A stretch of 64,000 nucleotides of DNA from UBA5859 sp041940025 (GCA_041940025.1 JBGTSY010000001.1:186001-250000); one strand, 5' to 3'; shown: positions 8,652 to 18,263, counted from the first letter of the stretch. Notes: generated by a model not told the origin, from the letters alone. Program-made: numbers and translations.

Positions 8652-9485
8652 ATGAGAATGGCTGAAAATATTGTCTTTATTGGGGGTGGGAATATGGCGC
8701 GCAGCCTGATTGGCGGTCTGTTGCAAGCAGCGCACCCACATGAAAATCTATTTGTGGTCGATCCTAATTTAGAGGCGCGTCAGCTGTTGCAAAGTCAGTT
8801 TGATATATCCATCCAAGCCACAGCAGAAAATGTCTTACCGCAAGCAGATGTGATTCTGTTAGCTGTGAAGCCGCAAGTTTTAAAAACGGTGTGTGAAGAC
8901 ATCGCGCCAATGTTAAAACAACGCCCTTGTTTGATTATCTCCATCGTTGCCGGGATCGAACTCAGCAGCATCAATCAATGGCTTGGTAGTGATAACGCTA
9001 TTGTGCGGGTCATGCCCAACACACCTGCGTTGATTGGAGAGGGTGCCTCTGGGCTCTATGCGAATGCCAAGGTGTCAGACAAGCAGAAAAAGAGCGCACA
9101 AAAAATTTTAGATGCAGTTGGGAGCACCGTTTGGGTGGCCTCCGAAAAGATGCTGAATGTGGTGACCGCATTATCGGGTAGCGGACCAGCGTACTATTTT
9201 TATTTCATGGAAATCATGATTCACTGGGCAAAGGCAGCTGGCTTACCTGAAGATATCGCAGAAACGCTCACTTTAAATACAGCCAAAGGTGCGGCCATGA
9301 TGGCATTAAGTAGTGAGATGGAAGTGGACGAACTCAGACGACAAGTGACCTCAAAGGGAGGGACCACTGAAGCCGCCCTGAAAAGTTTAGAATCTGATAA
9401 TCTAGAACAACTGTTGTCACGGGCGTTAGAGGCGGCCAATCTGCGTGCTGATCAGTTGGCCAAGGAATTGGGGGGAAATCAATGA
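8652..9485 (+). CDS. proC: Pyrroline-5-carboxylate reductase
   Basis: ProC makes proline by NAD(P)H-dependent reduction of pyrroline-5-carboxylate. The 277-residue protein opens with the Rossmann motif IVFIGGGNMARSLIGGLL. It continues with ILLAVKPQ, VRVMPNTPALIGEGASGLY, the catalytic-domain signature ALSGSGPAYYFYFMEIM, and VTSKGGTTEAAL. The ATG at 8652 is preceded by GGAG; a second ATG six bases on is less well spaced. The last four bases overlap the yggT start (ATGA). Confidence 0.97.
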   Translation: MRMAENIVFIGGGNMARSLIGGLLQAAHPHENLFVVDPNLEARQLLQSQFDISIQATAENVLPQADVILLAVKPQVLKTVCEDIAPMLKQRPCLIISIVAGIELSSINQWLGSDNAIVRVMPNTPALIGEGASGLYANAKVSDKQKKSAQKILDAVGSTVWVASEKMLNVVTALSGSGPAYYFYFMEIMIHWAKAAGLPEDIAETLTLNTAKGAAMMALSSEMEVDELRRQVTSKGGTTEAALKSLESDNLEQLLSRALEAANLRADQLAKELGGNQ

Positions 9486-10078
9486 GCGGAAATTATATAC
9501 AAAATGCAGCCGTCTATTTAATTGAGTTGCTATTTGGATTGTACATTCTCATTGTCCTAGTACGCTTTTTGTTGCAGACTGCAAGAGCAAACTTTTATAA
9601 CCCCATTTCACAATTTGTAGTCAAGGCCACGAATCCCCTTTTGGTTCCACTGCGTCGCATTATCCCTGGATATGGAGGCGTAGACATCGCTGCATTGGTG
9701 TTACTCTACCTATTACAGGCCATTAAAATCACGGTACTTAAAATCCTCACTAGTACACCACTGGTTCCTTTGGCACTGGCTATCGCAGCGTTGGCATCTT
9801 TGGTGGATCTGATAACGAAATTTTATTTCGTCACGATTTTTATCCAAATACTGATGAGCTGGATCAATCCAATGGCACGAAATGACATCCTGGATTTACT
9901 CCACTCGCTCAACGAACCCATTATGCGCCCCGCGCGCAATTTACTGCCACCAATGGGGGGTATAGATTTTTCGCCCATCATCGTCATTGTCATATTGCAA
10001 CTTGTTGGAATGTTAATTGTTGCCCCATTAAATGATTTATCTATGCAAATTACTCTGGGTAGCCTACGTGGCTTTTAG
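9482..10078 (+). CDS. yggT: YggT family integral membrane protein
   Basis: A 198-residue hydrophobic protein made of two YGGT units, each with a pair of membrane segments around an amphipathic stretch. The first has YILIVLVRFLLQ and NPISQFVVKATNPLLVPLRRIIP; the second has FIQILMSWINP and LNEPIMRPARNLLPP. The family has been linked to osmotic stress and, in some bacteria, to cell-shape or division functions, but its molecular role is unsettled. Translational coupling to proC through an ATGA overlap is conserved in this gene order. Confidence 0.92.
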   Translation: MSGNYIQNAAVYLIELLFGLYILIVLVRFLLQTARANFYNPISQFVVKATNPLLVPLRRIIPGYGGVDIAALVLLYLLQAIKITVLKILTSTPLVPLALAIAALASLVDLITKFYFVTIFIQILMSWINPMARNDILDLLHSLNEPIMRPARNLLPPMGGIDFSPIIVIVILQLVGMLIVAPLNDLSMQITLGSLRGF

Positions 10079-10160
10079 CACGCTTCGGTGAGGCGATATA
10101 CTTGCAAAGTTTCACACCCTATTGTATTCAAACACACTGCTCACTCTTGGCTTTAAGGCG

Positions 10161-10176
10161 TGGTCCGGAAGGGCCA
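10161..10176 (+). other. GNRA-capped hairpin in the metX leader
   Basis: In the 159-bp gap between yggT and metX the sequence TGGTCCGGAAGGGCCA can fold into a six-pair stem (one G-U pair) closed by a GGAA tetraloop, a stable GNRA type. It ends about 60 bases before metX. It has no run of T after it, so it is not a simple terminator. Whether it has a role in translation or in yggT 3' end stability is unknown. Nothing else recognisable was seen in this gap. Confidence 0.3.
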
Positions 10177-10237
10177 TCAACAATGATGTACATCTTCAGT
10201 GATTTCACTGCGATTCAGTTCACACTACTAAATTGAT

Positions 10238-11383
10238 ATGCAAAATAAATACGCAAATAGCGTTGGATTAGTGCAACCACAAAGCTGCACCTTCAAAGAA
10301 CCCATTCGTTTGGCCTGTGGTCGTCAATTAAACGAGTATCAACTCGTTTACGAGACTTACGGCACTCTCAATGAAAAAAGAAATAACGCTATCTTGGTTT
10401 GCCATGCATTGAGTAGTGATCATCACGCAGCTGGATATCACCATGAAGATGACTCTAAACCAGGATGGTGGGAAGTCTATATTGGCCCAGGGAAACCCCT
10501 GGATACAGATAAGTTTTATATTGTCTGTGCTAATAATCTTGGAGGCTGTAGTGGTAGTACTGGTCCCACGAGTATCAATCCTGAAACTGGCAATGCCTAT
10601 GGGCCAAACTTCCCTATCGTGACGGTTTCCGATTGGGTAAACAGCCAAAAAAAATTAATGGATGTTCTGCAAATTTCCCAGTGGGCTGCTGTCGTCGGAG
10701 GTAGTCTAGGCGGTATGCAAGCATTGCAATGGTCAATTGATTATCCTGATCTATTGCGACATGCCATAGTGATCGCATCTGCGCCAAAATTATCTGCGCA
10801 AAACATTGCCTTTAACGAAGTCGCGAGGCAGGCGATAAAGAGCGATCCTCATTTTCATGATGGATACTATTACGACTATCACTCATTGCCTCAGGGTGGA
10901 TTAAGTTTAGCGCGCATGCTGGGACATATTACCTACCTTTCCGATGATGCTATGGGCTCTAAATTTGGACGTGCGCTGAAAGCCAATGGATATCATTATG
11001 GCTATGATGTGGAATTTGAGGTAGAGAGTTATCTTAGATATCAAGGCTCTCGATTTGCCAACCAGTTTGACGCCAACAGCTACTTACTGATGACAAAAGC
11101 ATTGGACTATTTTGATCCTGCCAAAGATTTCGGCAATGATCTTGCGGCTGCTTTGGCTCCTACTTTATGCCGCTTTTTTGTCATTTCATTCACTAGCGAC
11201 TGGCGATTTTCACCCAATCGATCTCAGGAGATAGTGAATGCATTGCTCACTCACAACAAGCCCGTCTCTTATGTTGAAATTAGTGCACATCATGGACATG
11301 ATGCGTTTTTAATGCGTATCCCCGAATATATAACCGTATTCACCACCTACATGCAGCAGGTTGCCAAAGAATGTCAGCTGTGA
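10238..11383 (+). CDS. metX: Homoserine O-acyltransferase (MetX)
   Basis: MetX activates homoserine for methionine synthesis by O-acylation. The 381-residue alpha/beta hydrolase has the nucleophile elbow GGSLGGMQ with Ser156, the acidic residue in FTSDWRFSP, and the histidine in ISAHHGHDAFL. CHALSSDHHAAG and NLGGCSGSTGP are also typical. The family includes acetyl- and succinyl-transferases; Pseudomonas MetX with neighbouring metW uses succinyl-CoA, so succinylation is plausible but not decided here. The end overlaps metW by 13 bp. Confidence 0.95.
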   Translation: MQNKYANSVGLVQPQSCTFKEPIRLACGRQLNEYQLVYETYGTLNEKRNNAILVCHALSSDHHAAGYHHEDDSKPGWWEVYIGPGKPLDTDKFYIVCANNLGGCSGSTGPTSINPETGNAYGPNFPIVTVSDWVNSQKKLMDVLQISQWAAVVGGSLGGMQALQWSIDYPDLLRHAIVIASAPKLSAQNIAFNEVARQAIKSDPHFHDGYYYDYHSLPQGGLSLARMLGHITYLSDDAMGSKFGRALKANGYHYGYDVEFEVESYLRYQGSRFANQFDANSYLLMTKALDYFDPAKDFGNDLAAALAPTLCRFFVISFTSDWRFSPNRSQEIVNALLTHNKPVSYVEISAHHGHDAFLMRIPEYITVFTTYMQQVAKECQL

Positions 11384-11979
11384 CCTTACGCCCCGATCTG
11401 GCCATTATCAGTGATTGGATCCAACCTGGTAGTCGTGTTCTTGATCTGGGCTGCGGTAATGGCACTCTATTGGAACAGCTAAGGGAAACAAAAGAAGTCA
11501 GCGGCTACGGCATAGAGTATGACATCGAAAATATAAATAGTTGTATTCAACGCGGTATCAATGTCATTCACCGCAATTTGGATAAAGGTCTTGCAGAATT
11601 TGGCAATGACTCTTTCGACTATGTAATCATGAGCCAAACGATTCAGGCAATGCATTACCCAGATAGAGTATTAGTTGAAATGTTACGGGTAGGACGAGAT
11701 TGCATGGTCACTTTTCCCAATGCCGGACATTGGGCTGCACGACTGCATTTGGCGTTAAAAGGCAGAATGCCTCAAAGTAAAGCGCTTCCTCATGAATGGT
11801 ACAATACGCCAAATTTACACCTGTGTTCGGTAGTGGATTTCGAAGCGCTCTGCCACCAACTTGGGATTGTCATTGTATCCAGAACGATGGTGGATTATCG
11901 CTACAATCAAAATCTTTTTCTTCGAGCGCTGCCTAACCTTTTAGGTGAAATTGCGATTTATCATATTCGAAAAAAATAA
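11371..11979 (+). CDS. metW: Methionine biosynthesis protein MetW
   Basis: A 202-residue methyltransferase-fold protein that accompanies MetX and is needed for full homoserine acyltransferase function in related bacteria. The SAM-binding motif I is RVLDLGCGNGTLLEQL at about residues 22-37, followed by GYGIEYD. DYVIMSQTIQAMHYPDRVL is the family signature, and HEWYNTPNLHLC lies in the C-terminal part. The start overlaps the metX end by 13 bp. It converges on the fructosamine-kinase-like gene with one base between the stops. Confidence 0.94.
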   Translation: MSAVTLRPDLAIISDWIQPGSRVLDLGCGNGTLLEQLRETKEVSGYGIEYDIENINSCIQRGINVIHRNLDKGLAEFGNDSFDYVIMSQTIQAMHYPDRVLVEMLRVGRDCMVTFPNAGHWAARLHLALKGRMPQSKALPHEWYNTPNLHLCSVVDFEALCHQLGIVIVSRTMVDYRYNQNLFLRALPNLLGEIAIYHIRKK

Positions 11980-11980
11980 A

Positions 11981-12865
11981 TTAGATATGTGTCCTTAGCT
12001 GGTTGATGAGGGAATGGATGGCGCTAAGATAACTTTTTCCGAATATATTTAAATGATTTAGTAAATGGTACAAATTGTAAATTAACTGACGTGTTTCGTA
12101 TCCGCCATCCAATGGCCACAAGCGGTGATAGGAGTGAGATAAACTAGGCGGCACACCACCAAATAGTTCGGACATCGCAAGATCCACTTCCCTGTCTCCA
12201 TAGTAAAGTGCAGGATCAAACAGAGCCGGTTGTCCGTCAATAGTCTCCGCTATATTGCCCGACCAAAGATCACCATGCACCAGTGAGCAAATGGGCTGAT
12301 GGCCAGCAAGCAAACTTGGTACTGCATCAATTACCCGTTCGATGGAGCAGACGTCCTCTGCGCTCAGTTTAGATTTGGCCCAATTTAATTGCGGTGTCAA
12401 TCTTGCCTGTTGCCAAAATTGTGGCCAGTCTACGCACCATGGATTTTGTTGTTCAGTGGCACCTATAAAATTGTTCCCGTGCCAACCGAATTGAGAATGA
12501 GTGATCTGATGCAGCTCCACTAATCTACGTGCATATCCCGTCCAGTCCTGTACCGGACGCAGCGGAAGGTATTCCAACACCAACAGCACCTGCCCCTGTA
12601 TCGGTTGAACTTTATAGATCTGAGGCACTCTAAATGAAGATTGCTGCAAAAACCTCAAGGCATCGGCTTCAGCGTTGAATTGGTGGACCGAATCAAGAGC
12701 GCCCCTTTTTAAAAAATACTCTCCCTGTGATGTGCGCGCACGCAAACAATTACTGATACTCCCGCCTGACAATTGAGTAATTTCGATGAGATCTATATTT
12801 GAACCAAATATATGCTTTAACGCAGCATCAATTTGCAGTGAAAACTCATTAATATGGGTTGACAA
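11981..12865 (-). CDS. Fructosamine kinase family protein
   Basis: An aminoglycoside-phosphotransferase-fold kinase of the fructosamine/ketosamine-3-kinase family, 294 residues. These enzymes phosphorylate sugar adducts on amines and are thought to help deglycate proteins. Visible motifs are LSGGSISNCLRART and EYFLKRG (ATP lysine) in the N-lobe, the catalytic loop LVHGDLWSGNI, and the metal-binding ALFDPALYYGDREVDLAM. It starts with TTG at 12865, preceded by AAGGA eight bases away; no ATG gives a full-length N-lobe. The substrate is not known. Confidence 0.88.
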   Translation of the reverse strand: MSTHINEFSLQIDAALKHIFGSNIDLIEITQLSGGSISNCLRARTSQGEYFLKRGALDSVHQFNAEADALRFLQQSSFRVPQIYKVQPIQGQVLLVLEYLPLRPVQDWTGYARRLVELHQITHSQFGWHGNNFIGATEQQNPWCVDWPQFWQQARLTPQLNWAKSKLSAEDVCSIERVIDAVPSLLAGHQPICSLVHGDLWSGNIAETIDGQPALFDPALYYGDREVDLAMSELFGGVPPSLSHSYHRLWPLDGGYETRQLIYNLYHLLNHLNIFGKSYLSAIHSLINQLRTHI

Positions 12866-12881
12866 TTTTTAGATCCTTAAG

Positions 12882-13278
12882 TTGTACACATGCGCCAACA
12901 ATACAGACAGATCAAAGCCAATATATTGACGACAGCTAAGATTGCAATAAAAAAGTATATATAACCAATTGATAATTATATGATTATATGGATTGATTAA
13001 AAAATGACCAAATCGATTATAGAGCGTCCAGTTGCGGCTTCTAGGGCTTTTTCCGAAACTAATCCACAGAGTTATCCACAAAAACTGTGGATAGTCTATT
13101 GACCAATTTACTTTGCCTCTCATGTGTAGCATGCGACTTGAACCATTGCGATAGATCTCAAAGTCTCACTATAGGGTGCGCCATAGTAAAAAACACTGGC
13201 TTATTCAGCCCATTAATTAGTTAAGATAAACACCATTCAGTCAAAAGTGTGGCCTCAATAGTTATCCACATATGCACA
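12882..13278. other. DnaA-box cluster in a 0.5-kb AT-rich gene-free stretch
   Basis: Between the fructosamine-kinase-like gene and priA (12866-13388) I see no credible gene. Two perfect DnaA boxes TTATCCACA lie at 13072-13080 and 13262-13270. One-mismatch boxes are at 13060-13068 (TAATCCACA), 13086-13094 on the minus strand (CTATCCACA), 12882-12890 (TTGTACACA) and 13270-13278 (ATATGCACA). Strongly AT-rich runs flank them at about 12945-13015 and 13275-13330. That is the make-up of a replication origin or a DnaA-binding regulatory or titration site. Gene directions on either side do not point away from it, which weakens the origin reading. Confidence 0.5.
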
Positions 13279-13388
13279 TTTTTTTATATTAGTAATATCA
13301 GTTGGTTATTTAATATTGATTAAACCATATGCAGTCAAAGTAGTGTTGGTTAGATTTCCACCAGCATGCCATAGCCGGTATTGTGAGC

Positions 13389-15575
13389 ATGTCTAATCAA
13401 GTCGTAAAAGTCGCCCTGCCAGTTCCACTGCGGCAATCTTTTGATTATCTGGCCGAACGCCCCGTGCCTATAGGTAGCAGAGTAAAAGTACCCTTCGGCA
13501 AACAAAAAAAGATTGGCATCGTCGTTGGCTATGGATCTCACTTATCACCCGAAAATTTGCGTCCTATAGAAGGATCCCTTGACCAGACGCCTCTGCTCCC
13601 ACCACGGATGCTCGAACTTCTTAAATGGTGTGCAGAATATTACCAAGCACCTATTGGAGAGCAAATATTTGCAGCCATACCCACAAAACTTCGATCTGGC
13701 GCCACTATCGAACCTGATACTGAAATCCTGTGGGAAATGACATCGAATTGTCCTAAAGATCCATTCGAACAACTGAAACGTGCGCCTAAGCAAGCGGCTT
13801 TGCTACAACAGCTGCTCCGATCGAATGGGCGTTTGGCGGAGAAGGAGATACCCTCATTATCCACCTATAGAAGCGCCCTCAAATCTCTGCAAACAAAAGA
13901 ATGGATCCACAAAACTGTTATAGAAACCGATGCTGGATCTCATCTCTCGAAGGGAGATCCTACACTTCCCTTAAAGCTGAACTCCCAGCAATCACATGCG
14001 TTCAACACAATTAAACATCAACTCGACAGATTTCAGTGCTTTTTATTAAATGGAGTCACCGGCAGCGGTAAAACTGAAGTCTATTTGCAGCTCATACAAG
14101 AAACCATGCATCAAGGAAAATCAGCACTTGTGCTGGTTCCGGAAATTGGGCTGACACCGCAAATTATGGAGCGATTTAGTCGTCGCTTCCAAGTGCCCAT
14201 TGTGCCCTATCACTCAGCAATGGCCGACAAGGCACGATCGCAAAGCTGGATTAGCGCTCGACAACTCCATCCGGCTGTTTATATCGGCACCAGATCCGCT
14301 GTATTTCTGCCCATTGAAAACTTAGGAATTATCATTATCGATGAGGAGCACGACAGTTCACTAAAACAACAGGAAGGCGTGCGCTATCATGCCCGGGATG
14401 TGGCCATCAAGCGCGCGGCATCAGAGAAAATACCCGTCGTGCTCGGCTCGGCCACACCTTCCATTGAGAGCATTTACAATGCAGAAAAAGGACGCTACCA
14501 ACTGCTGCGTTTGACTCACCGCGTCACCGGTATGATGCCGCCGGCCATTGAACTGATTGATCTGCGTCGCCAGAGTTCTACCGACATTTTATCGCAACCG
14601 CTGCTCCAGGCTCTTAGAGAAAACCTAGACCGTGGGGAACAAAGTTTACTGTTTCTAAATCGCCGAGGTTTTTCTCCCGTCACTATGTGTCACCAGTGTG
14701 GTTGGATAGCACACTGTACTCGCTGTGATGCCAAATTGACCTTTCACGCCCAACTCAAGCAGTGGCAATGTCACCACTGCGGCGCCATGCAAAAAGCATT
14801 AACGGAGTGCCCAGCATGTCACACTTCGCCTCTGAAACCCCTTGGAACAGGAACCGAAAAAGTAGAAAGCCTGCTTAAAACTATTTTTCCCAAGCAAGCA
14901 GTGGTACGCATCGACCGGGACAGTACTAGAAAGCGAGGCGCTCTTTCTGATTTGTTAACTCAGGCCTACAGTGGGGAAGCGAAATTACTGGTGGGCACAC
15001 AGATGTTGGCCAAGGGACATCATCTTCCCAATCTTTCTTTAGTGGGCATTCTGAATACAGACGAAGGGCTGTTTAGTGCGGATCTAAGGGCGTCCGAACA
15101 CACCGCTCAGCTGATTTTACAGGTAGCCGGACGTGCAGGCAGAGAAGCACTTAAAGGACGTGTGCTTCTGCAAACCTATCACCCGGATCATCCTTTGTTA
15201 TTGGATCTGCAACAGAACAACTACGACAACTTTATTCAACGAACCTTAGAAGAGCGCTGTTTGGCCGCTTTGCCACCTTACAGCGCGTTGTGCTTACTGC
15301 GCGCGGAAGCAAACCAGATTGATGCGGTGAAACAGTTCCTTCAAGAGGCGAAAAATGCCGCTCTCACTCTGCCCACTGGAATAGAATTGCTCGGACCAGT
15401 TCCTGCAGGCATGGAACGCAAAGCAGGCAAGTATCGATGGCAACTGCTCGTTCAGGGTGCACAGCGGAAATCACTCAATCTATTTTTAAGGAATTGGATG
15501 AAACAACTCTCAACACTCCCGGCAGCACGTAGAGTGCGCTGGTCAGTCGATGTAGATCCCATTAGCTTACTTTAA
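13389..15575 (+). CDS. priA: Primosomal protein N' (replication restart helicase PriA)
   Basis: PriA is a 3'-5' DNA helicase that reloads the replisome at stalled forks. From the ATG at 13389 it is 728 residues, full length. The N-terminal DNA-binding domain begins VKVALPVPLRQSFDYL. The helicase core has Walker A NGVTGSGKTEVYL, a DEEH Walker B (IIIIDEEHDSSLKQQ) and GSATPSIES. Eight zinc-binding cysteines lie in CHQC, CTRC, CHHC and CPAC pairs. VGTQMLAKGHHLPNLSLV and QVAGRAGRE complete the second RecA lobe. A GTG six bases upstream is an alternative start. The upstream region carries DnaA boxes. Confidence 0.96.
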   Translation: MSNQVVKVALPVPLRQSFDYLAERPVPIGSRVKVPFGKQKKIGIVVGYGSHLSPENLRPIEGSLDQTPLLPPRMLELLKWCAEYYQAPIGEQIFAAIPTKLRSGATIEPDTEILWEMTSNCPKDPFEQLKRAPKQAALLQQLLRSNGRLAEKEIPSLSTYRSALKSLQTKEWIHKTVIETDAGSHLSKGDPTLPLKLNSQQSHAFNTIKHQLDRFQCFLLNGVTGSGKTEVYLQLIQETMHQGKSALVLVPEIGLTPQIMERFSRRFQVPIVPYHSAMADKARSQSWISARQLHPAVYIGTRSAVFLPIENLGIIIIDEEHDSSLKQQEGVRYHARDVAIKRAASEKIPVVLGSATPSIESIYNAEKGRYQLLRLTHRVTGMMPPAIELIDLRRQSSTDILSQPLLQALRENLDRGEQSLLFLNRRGFSPVTMCHQCGWIAHCTRCDAKLTFHAQLKQWQCHHCGAMQKALTECPACHTSPLKPLGTGTEKVESLLKTIFPKQAVVRIDRDSTRKRGALSDLLTQAYSGEAKLLVGTQMLAKGHHLPNLSLVGILNTDEGLFSADLRASEHTAQLILQVAGRAGREALKGRVLLQTYHPDHPLLLDLQQNNYDNFIQRTLEERCLAALPPYSALCLLRAEANQIDAVKQFLQEAKNAALTLPTGIELLGPVPAGMERKAGKYRWQLLVQGAQRKSLNLFLRNWMKQLSTLPAARRVRWSVDVDPISLL

Positions 15576-15681
15576 TTCGTTTTGTTTCGATCTCGCCATT
15601 AGATTACATCTTTCTGTTTCCCTGCTAAGCAGATCTCGATAGAATGCTGGGTTTTTCCTTTAAACCATTCTAGGAATTGGA

Positions 15682-17424
15682 TTGAAAGAGCTAGTTGAAA
15701 AACTCATTCTAGACAGTCTCGAACAACTCAAGAGAGAATCCATATTACCCAACGAGACCGATCTTTCCTTTACCGTGGAGCGGTGCAAAGATCCCAGTCA
15801 CGGTGATCTAGCCTCCAATGTGGCACTGGTGGGCGCTAAAGTGGCTCAACTACCCCCTCGAAGTTTGGCTGAAAAAGTTATCTCCGCTCTACCGAAACAT
15901 CAATCGATCACTGTTATCGAGATCGCTGGGCCCGGTTTTATTAATTTTAAGTTGGCAGACAGCGCTCACTTGGAAGTCATTTCTAAAATATTTTCTGCCG
16001 GAGATGAGTTTGGTGCCCAGATCCAAACAGAACCGAAGCACATACTCATCGAATTTGTCTCTGCGAATCCCACAGGTCCACTACATGTGGGCCACGGCAG
16101 GGGGGCAGCATTTGGTTCCAGTCTCGCAAATCTACTTGAATTCACTGGTCATCAAGTCCATCGAGAATACTATATTAATGATGCCGGTCGCCAAATGGAT
16201 ATTTTGGCAGTCAGTGTCTGGTTTCGATATCTCTCAGAAATAGGTCACTCTGTGCCCTTTCCCGGTAATGCGTACCAGGGCGAGTATGTTGTTCACATTG
16301 CTACTGAGTTAAAACAACAGCTTGGAGATAAGCTCCTGCGTACAAAAGAAGAAATTTTCAATGAGGTCGCCGAAGATGATGAAGAAGCGAAAATAGACGG
16401 CCTCATTCGCAATGCAAAAATTCTATTAGATAGCGATTATCAAATTGTATTTGATGCCGGTCTCAACGCTATTCTTGAAGATATACGCCTAGACTTAGCT
16501 GAATTTAGAGTGGCGTACGATGAATGGTTCTCCGAAAGCCAACTGGCTCATGGGGGCGCGATTGACAAGTGCCTCCAGGCTTTGAAAGAGTCTGATGATA
16601 TCCGTGAACGCAATGGCGCCTGGTGGTTCCAATCCTCCGCCTATGGCGATGAAAAAGACCGAGTGGTCATCCGAGATAATGGCCAGCCCACCTACTTTGC
16701 ATCTGATATCGCCTACCACCAAAATAAAGTGGATCGTCACTACGACTGCTTGATCAATATATGGGGTGCTGACCACCATGGATATATTGCCCGTGTCCGC
16801 GCCGGCATGCAGGCGCTTAAACTTGATCCCGATGCACTGATCATTAAATTGGTGCAATTTGCCGTACTCTACCGAGGCAAAGAAAAAGTACCCATGTCGA
16901 CTCGATCCGGACAATTCGTCACCCTGCGACAACTTCGGCAGGAAGTGGGAACGGACGCGGCCCGATTTTTCTATTGTATGCGTAGTGTCGAGCAGCATAT
17001 GGACTTCGATTTGGAGCTTGCTAAATCCCAGTCAAATGAAAACCCTGTCTACTATGTGCAGTACGCACACGCGCGAATTTGCAGTGTCATGCGTCAAGCA
17101 GCAAGTCAAAATCTAACCTGGGACAAAAATGTGGGTATGTCACATCTTGATAAACTTAGTGAACCTCAAGAAATGGCTTTGTTGAAACGATTGGATCAGT
17201 TTACCGAACTGGTGCAACAGGCTAGCGAGCAATTAGAGGTACATCCAGTGGCAAACTATTTGCGTCAACTGGCTGGTGACTTGCATACTTACTATAACGC
17301 TCATACATTTATTGTCGAAGACGAACAATTGTGTCAAGCTCGTCTGACGCTCGTCCAAGCAACGAGACAAGTTCTGAAAAATGGGTTAACTTTATTAGGC
17401 GTTTCTCAACCGGAATCTATGTAG
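15682..17424 (+). CDS. argS: Arginyl-tRNA synthetase
   Basis: ArgS charges tRNA-Arg. The 580-residue class I synthetase has the HIGH-equivalent HVGHGRGAAFG at about residue 133. Near residue 400 the KMSKS region reads VPMSTRSG, the lysine-poor form usual in ArgS. YYINDAGRQMDILA, NIWGADHHGYIARV and a C-terminal DALR-type anticodon domain are present. The start is TTG at 15682: an in-frame stop at 15661 rules out anything upstream except an ATT, and TAGGAA sits about six bases before it. The SPOR-domain gene follows after 4 bp. Confidence 0.96.
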   Translation: MKELVEKLILDSLEQLKRESILPNETDLSFTVERCKDPSHGDLASNVALVGAKVAQLPPRSLAEKVISALPKHQSITVIEIAGPGFINFKLADSAHLEVISKIFSAGDEFGAQIQTEPKHILIEFVSANPTGPLHVGHGRGAAFGSSLANLLEFTGHQVHREYYINDAGRQMDILAVSVWFRYLSEIGHSVPFPGNAYQGEYVVHIATELKQQLGDKLLRTKEEIFNEVAEDDEEAKIDGLIRNAKILLDSDYQIVFDAGLNAILEDIRLDLAEFRVAYDEWFSESQLAHGGAIDKCLQALKESDDIRERNGAWWFQSSAYGDEKDRVVIRDNGQPTYFASDIAYHQNKVDRHYDCLINIWGADHHGYIARVRAGMQALKLDPDALIIKLVQFAVLYRGKEKVPMSTRSGQFVTLRQLRQEVGTDAARFFYCMRSVEQHMDFDLELAKSQSNENPVYYVQYAHARICSVMRQAASQNLTWDKNVGMSHLDKLSEPQEMALLKRLDQFTELVQQASEQLEVHPVANYLRQLAGDLHTYYNAHTFIVEDEQLCQARLTLVQATRQVLKNGLTLLGVSQPESM

Positions 17425-17428
17425 CACT

Positions 17429-18049
17429 ATGGCAAAGGACTTTGCCCAAATTACCACTCGTAAAGCCCCTTCACGTGGCAAAGGGAAACAGTCGCACCAT
17501 TCTCAGTTAAAACCCTGGGCTTGGTTACTTTCTGGCGTCTGTTTAGGCGGTGCCATGGTGTTAACGGTATTTCTTAGTCAAAAATTCTATGTGCCTTCGC
17601 CCACATCTGAAATAGCACCTCTCTCCCACAACGAAATCCAAAAATCAGACAAAATCGAGCCCCCTGCAAATGAACAGACGATAAAAGGCCCCCGATTCGA
17701 ATTTCATCAGTTATTACCTAACATGAAAATATCTCTGCCGAAGATTGAACGCGAACCACTGCGAACCGTCTCACCCCCAAAAGACACACAAACTCAGCAA
17801 GCAGAATCCACATCGAAATCCCACCAATATTTCCTACAAGTGGGAGCGTTTAAACATTTTCATGACGCCGATCGACGCCGGGGACATTTGGCTTTATTGG
17901 GACTAGATGCAGACATCATACGTGTGTCGACTGCAAACGGAGAAAAGTGGCACCGCGTGCATATCGGCCCGATCTCAGATCCCGCCAAACTGGCCACGAT
18001 TCAACGCCGTCTAAAGGCTAATCAAATTGAGAGTATTGCGTTGAGGTAG
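17429..18049 (+). CDS. SPOR-domain membrane protein (FtsN-like)
   Basis: A 206-residue bitopic protein: a short basic cytoplasmic tail, one membrane helix at about residues 30-50, a proline- and glutamine-rich linker, and a SPOR domain from about residue 128 (YFLQVGAFKHFHDADRR ... WHRVHIGPISDPAKL). SPOR domains bind septal peptidoglycan lacking stem peptides. The argS-SPOR order matches Pseudomonas, where the gene is annotated as a cell-division (FtsN-like) protein and is followed by hslVU. Here hslVU is absent and an AT-rich block begins instead. The exact equivalence to FtsN is not proven. Confidence 0.85.
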   Translation: MAKDFAQITTRKAPSRGKGKQSHHSQLKPWAWLLSGVCLGGAMVLTVFLSQKFYVPSPTSEIAPLSHNEIQKSDKIEPPANEQTIKGPRFEFHQLLPNMKISLPKIEREPLRTVSPPKDTQTQQAESTSKSHQYFLQVGAFKHFHDADRRRGHLALLGLDADIIRVSTANGEKWHRVHIGPISDPAKLATIQRRLKANQIESIALR

Positions 18050-18263
18050 TTTCGACCAGCACCTGAAAATGGAACTAATTTGGTCACACATCTGCATAAT
18101 CAATTTAAAACCACTTTTGATATTTCATATAATGGCATAAGTAGTGCTTCTATATTCCAATTGGACGCCAAAACAATAGGTGCGTTTCAATCCTATCAAG
18201 ATTGAGAATAAAAGATTGACACTGTTTCTAAAATTAGTATGAAATCGCCTTTTTTCTGATTCT

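Noticed and set aside
10079..10237. SAM riboswitch upstream of metX
   Set aside because: No match to SAM-I, SAM-II or related consensus cores could be traced by eye; only a single GNRA hairpin is present.
12869..13132. 87-codon frame on the minus strand in front of priA
   Set aside because: It runs through the DnaA boxes and AT-rich repeats and has no family similarity; its low complexity explains the open frame.
12866..13388. Definite oriC call for the DnaA-box cluster
   Set aside because: dnaA/dnaN are not adjacent, gene directions do not diverge from it, and skew could not be computed, so it is reported only as a candidate.
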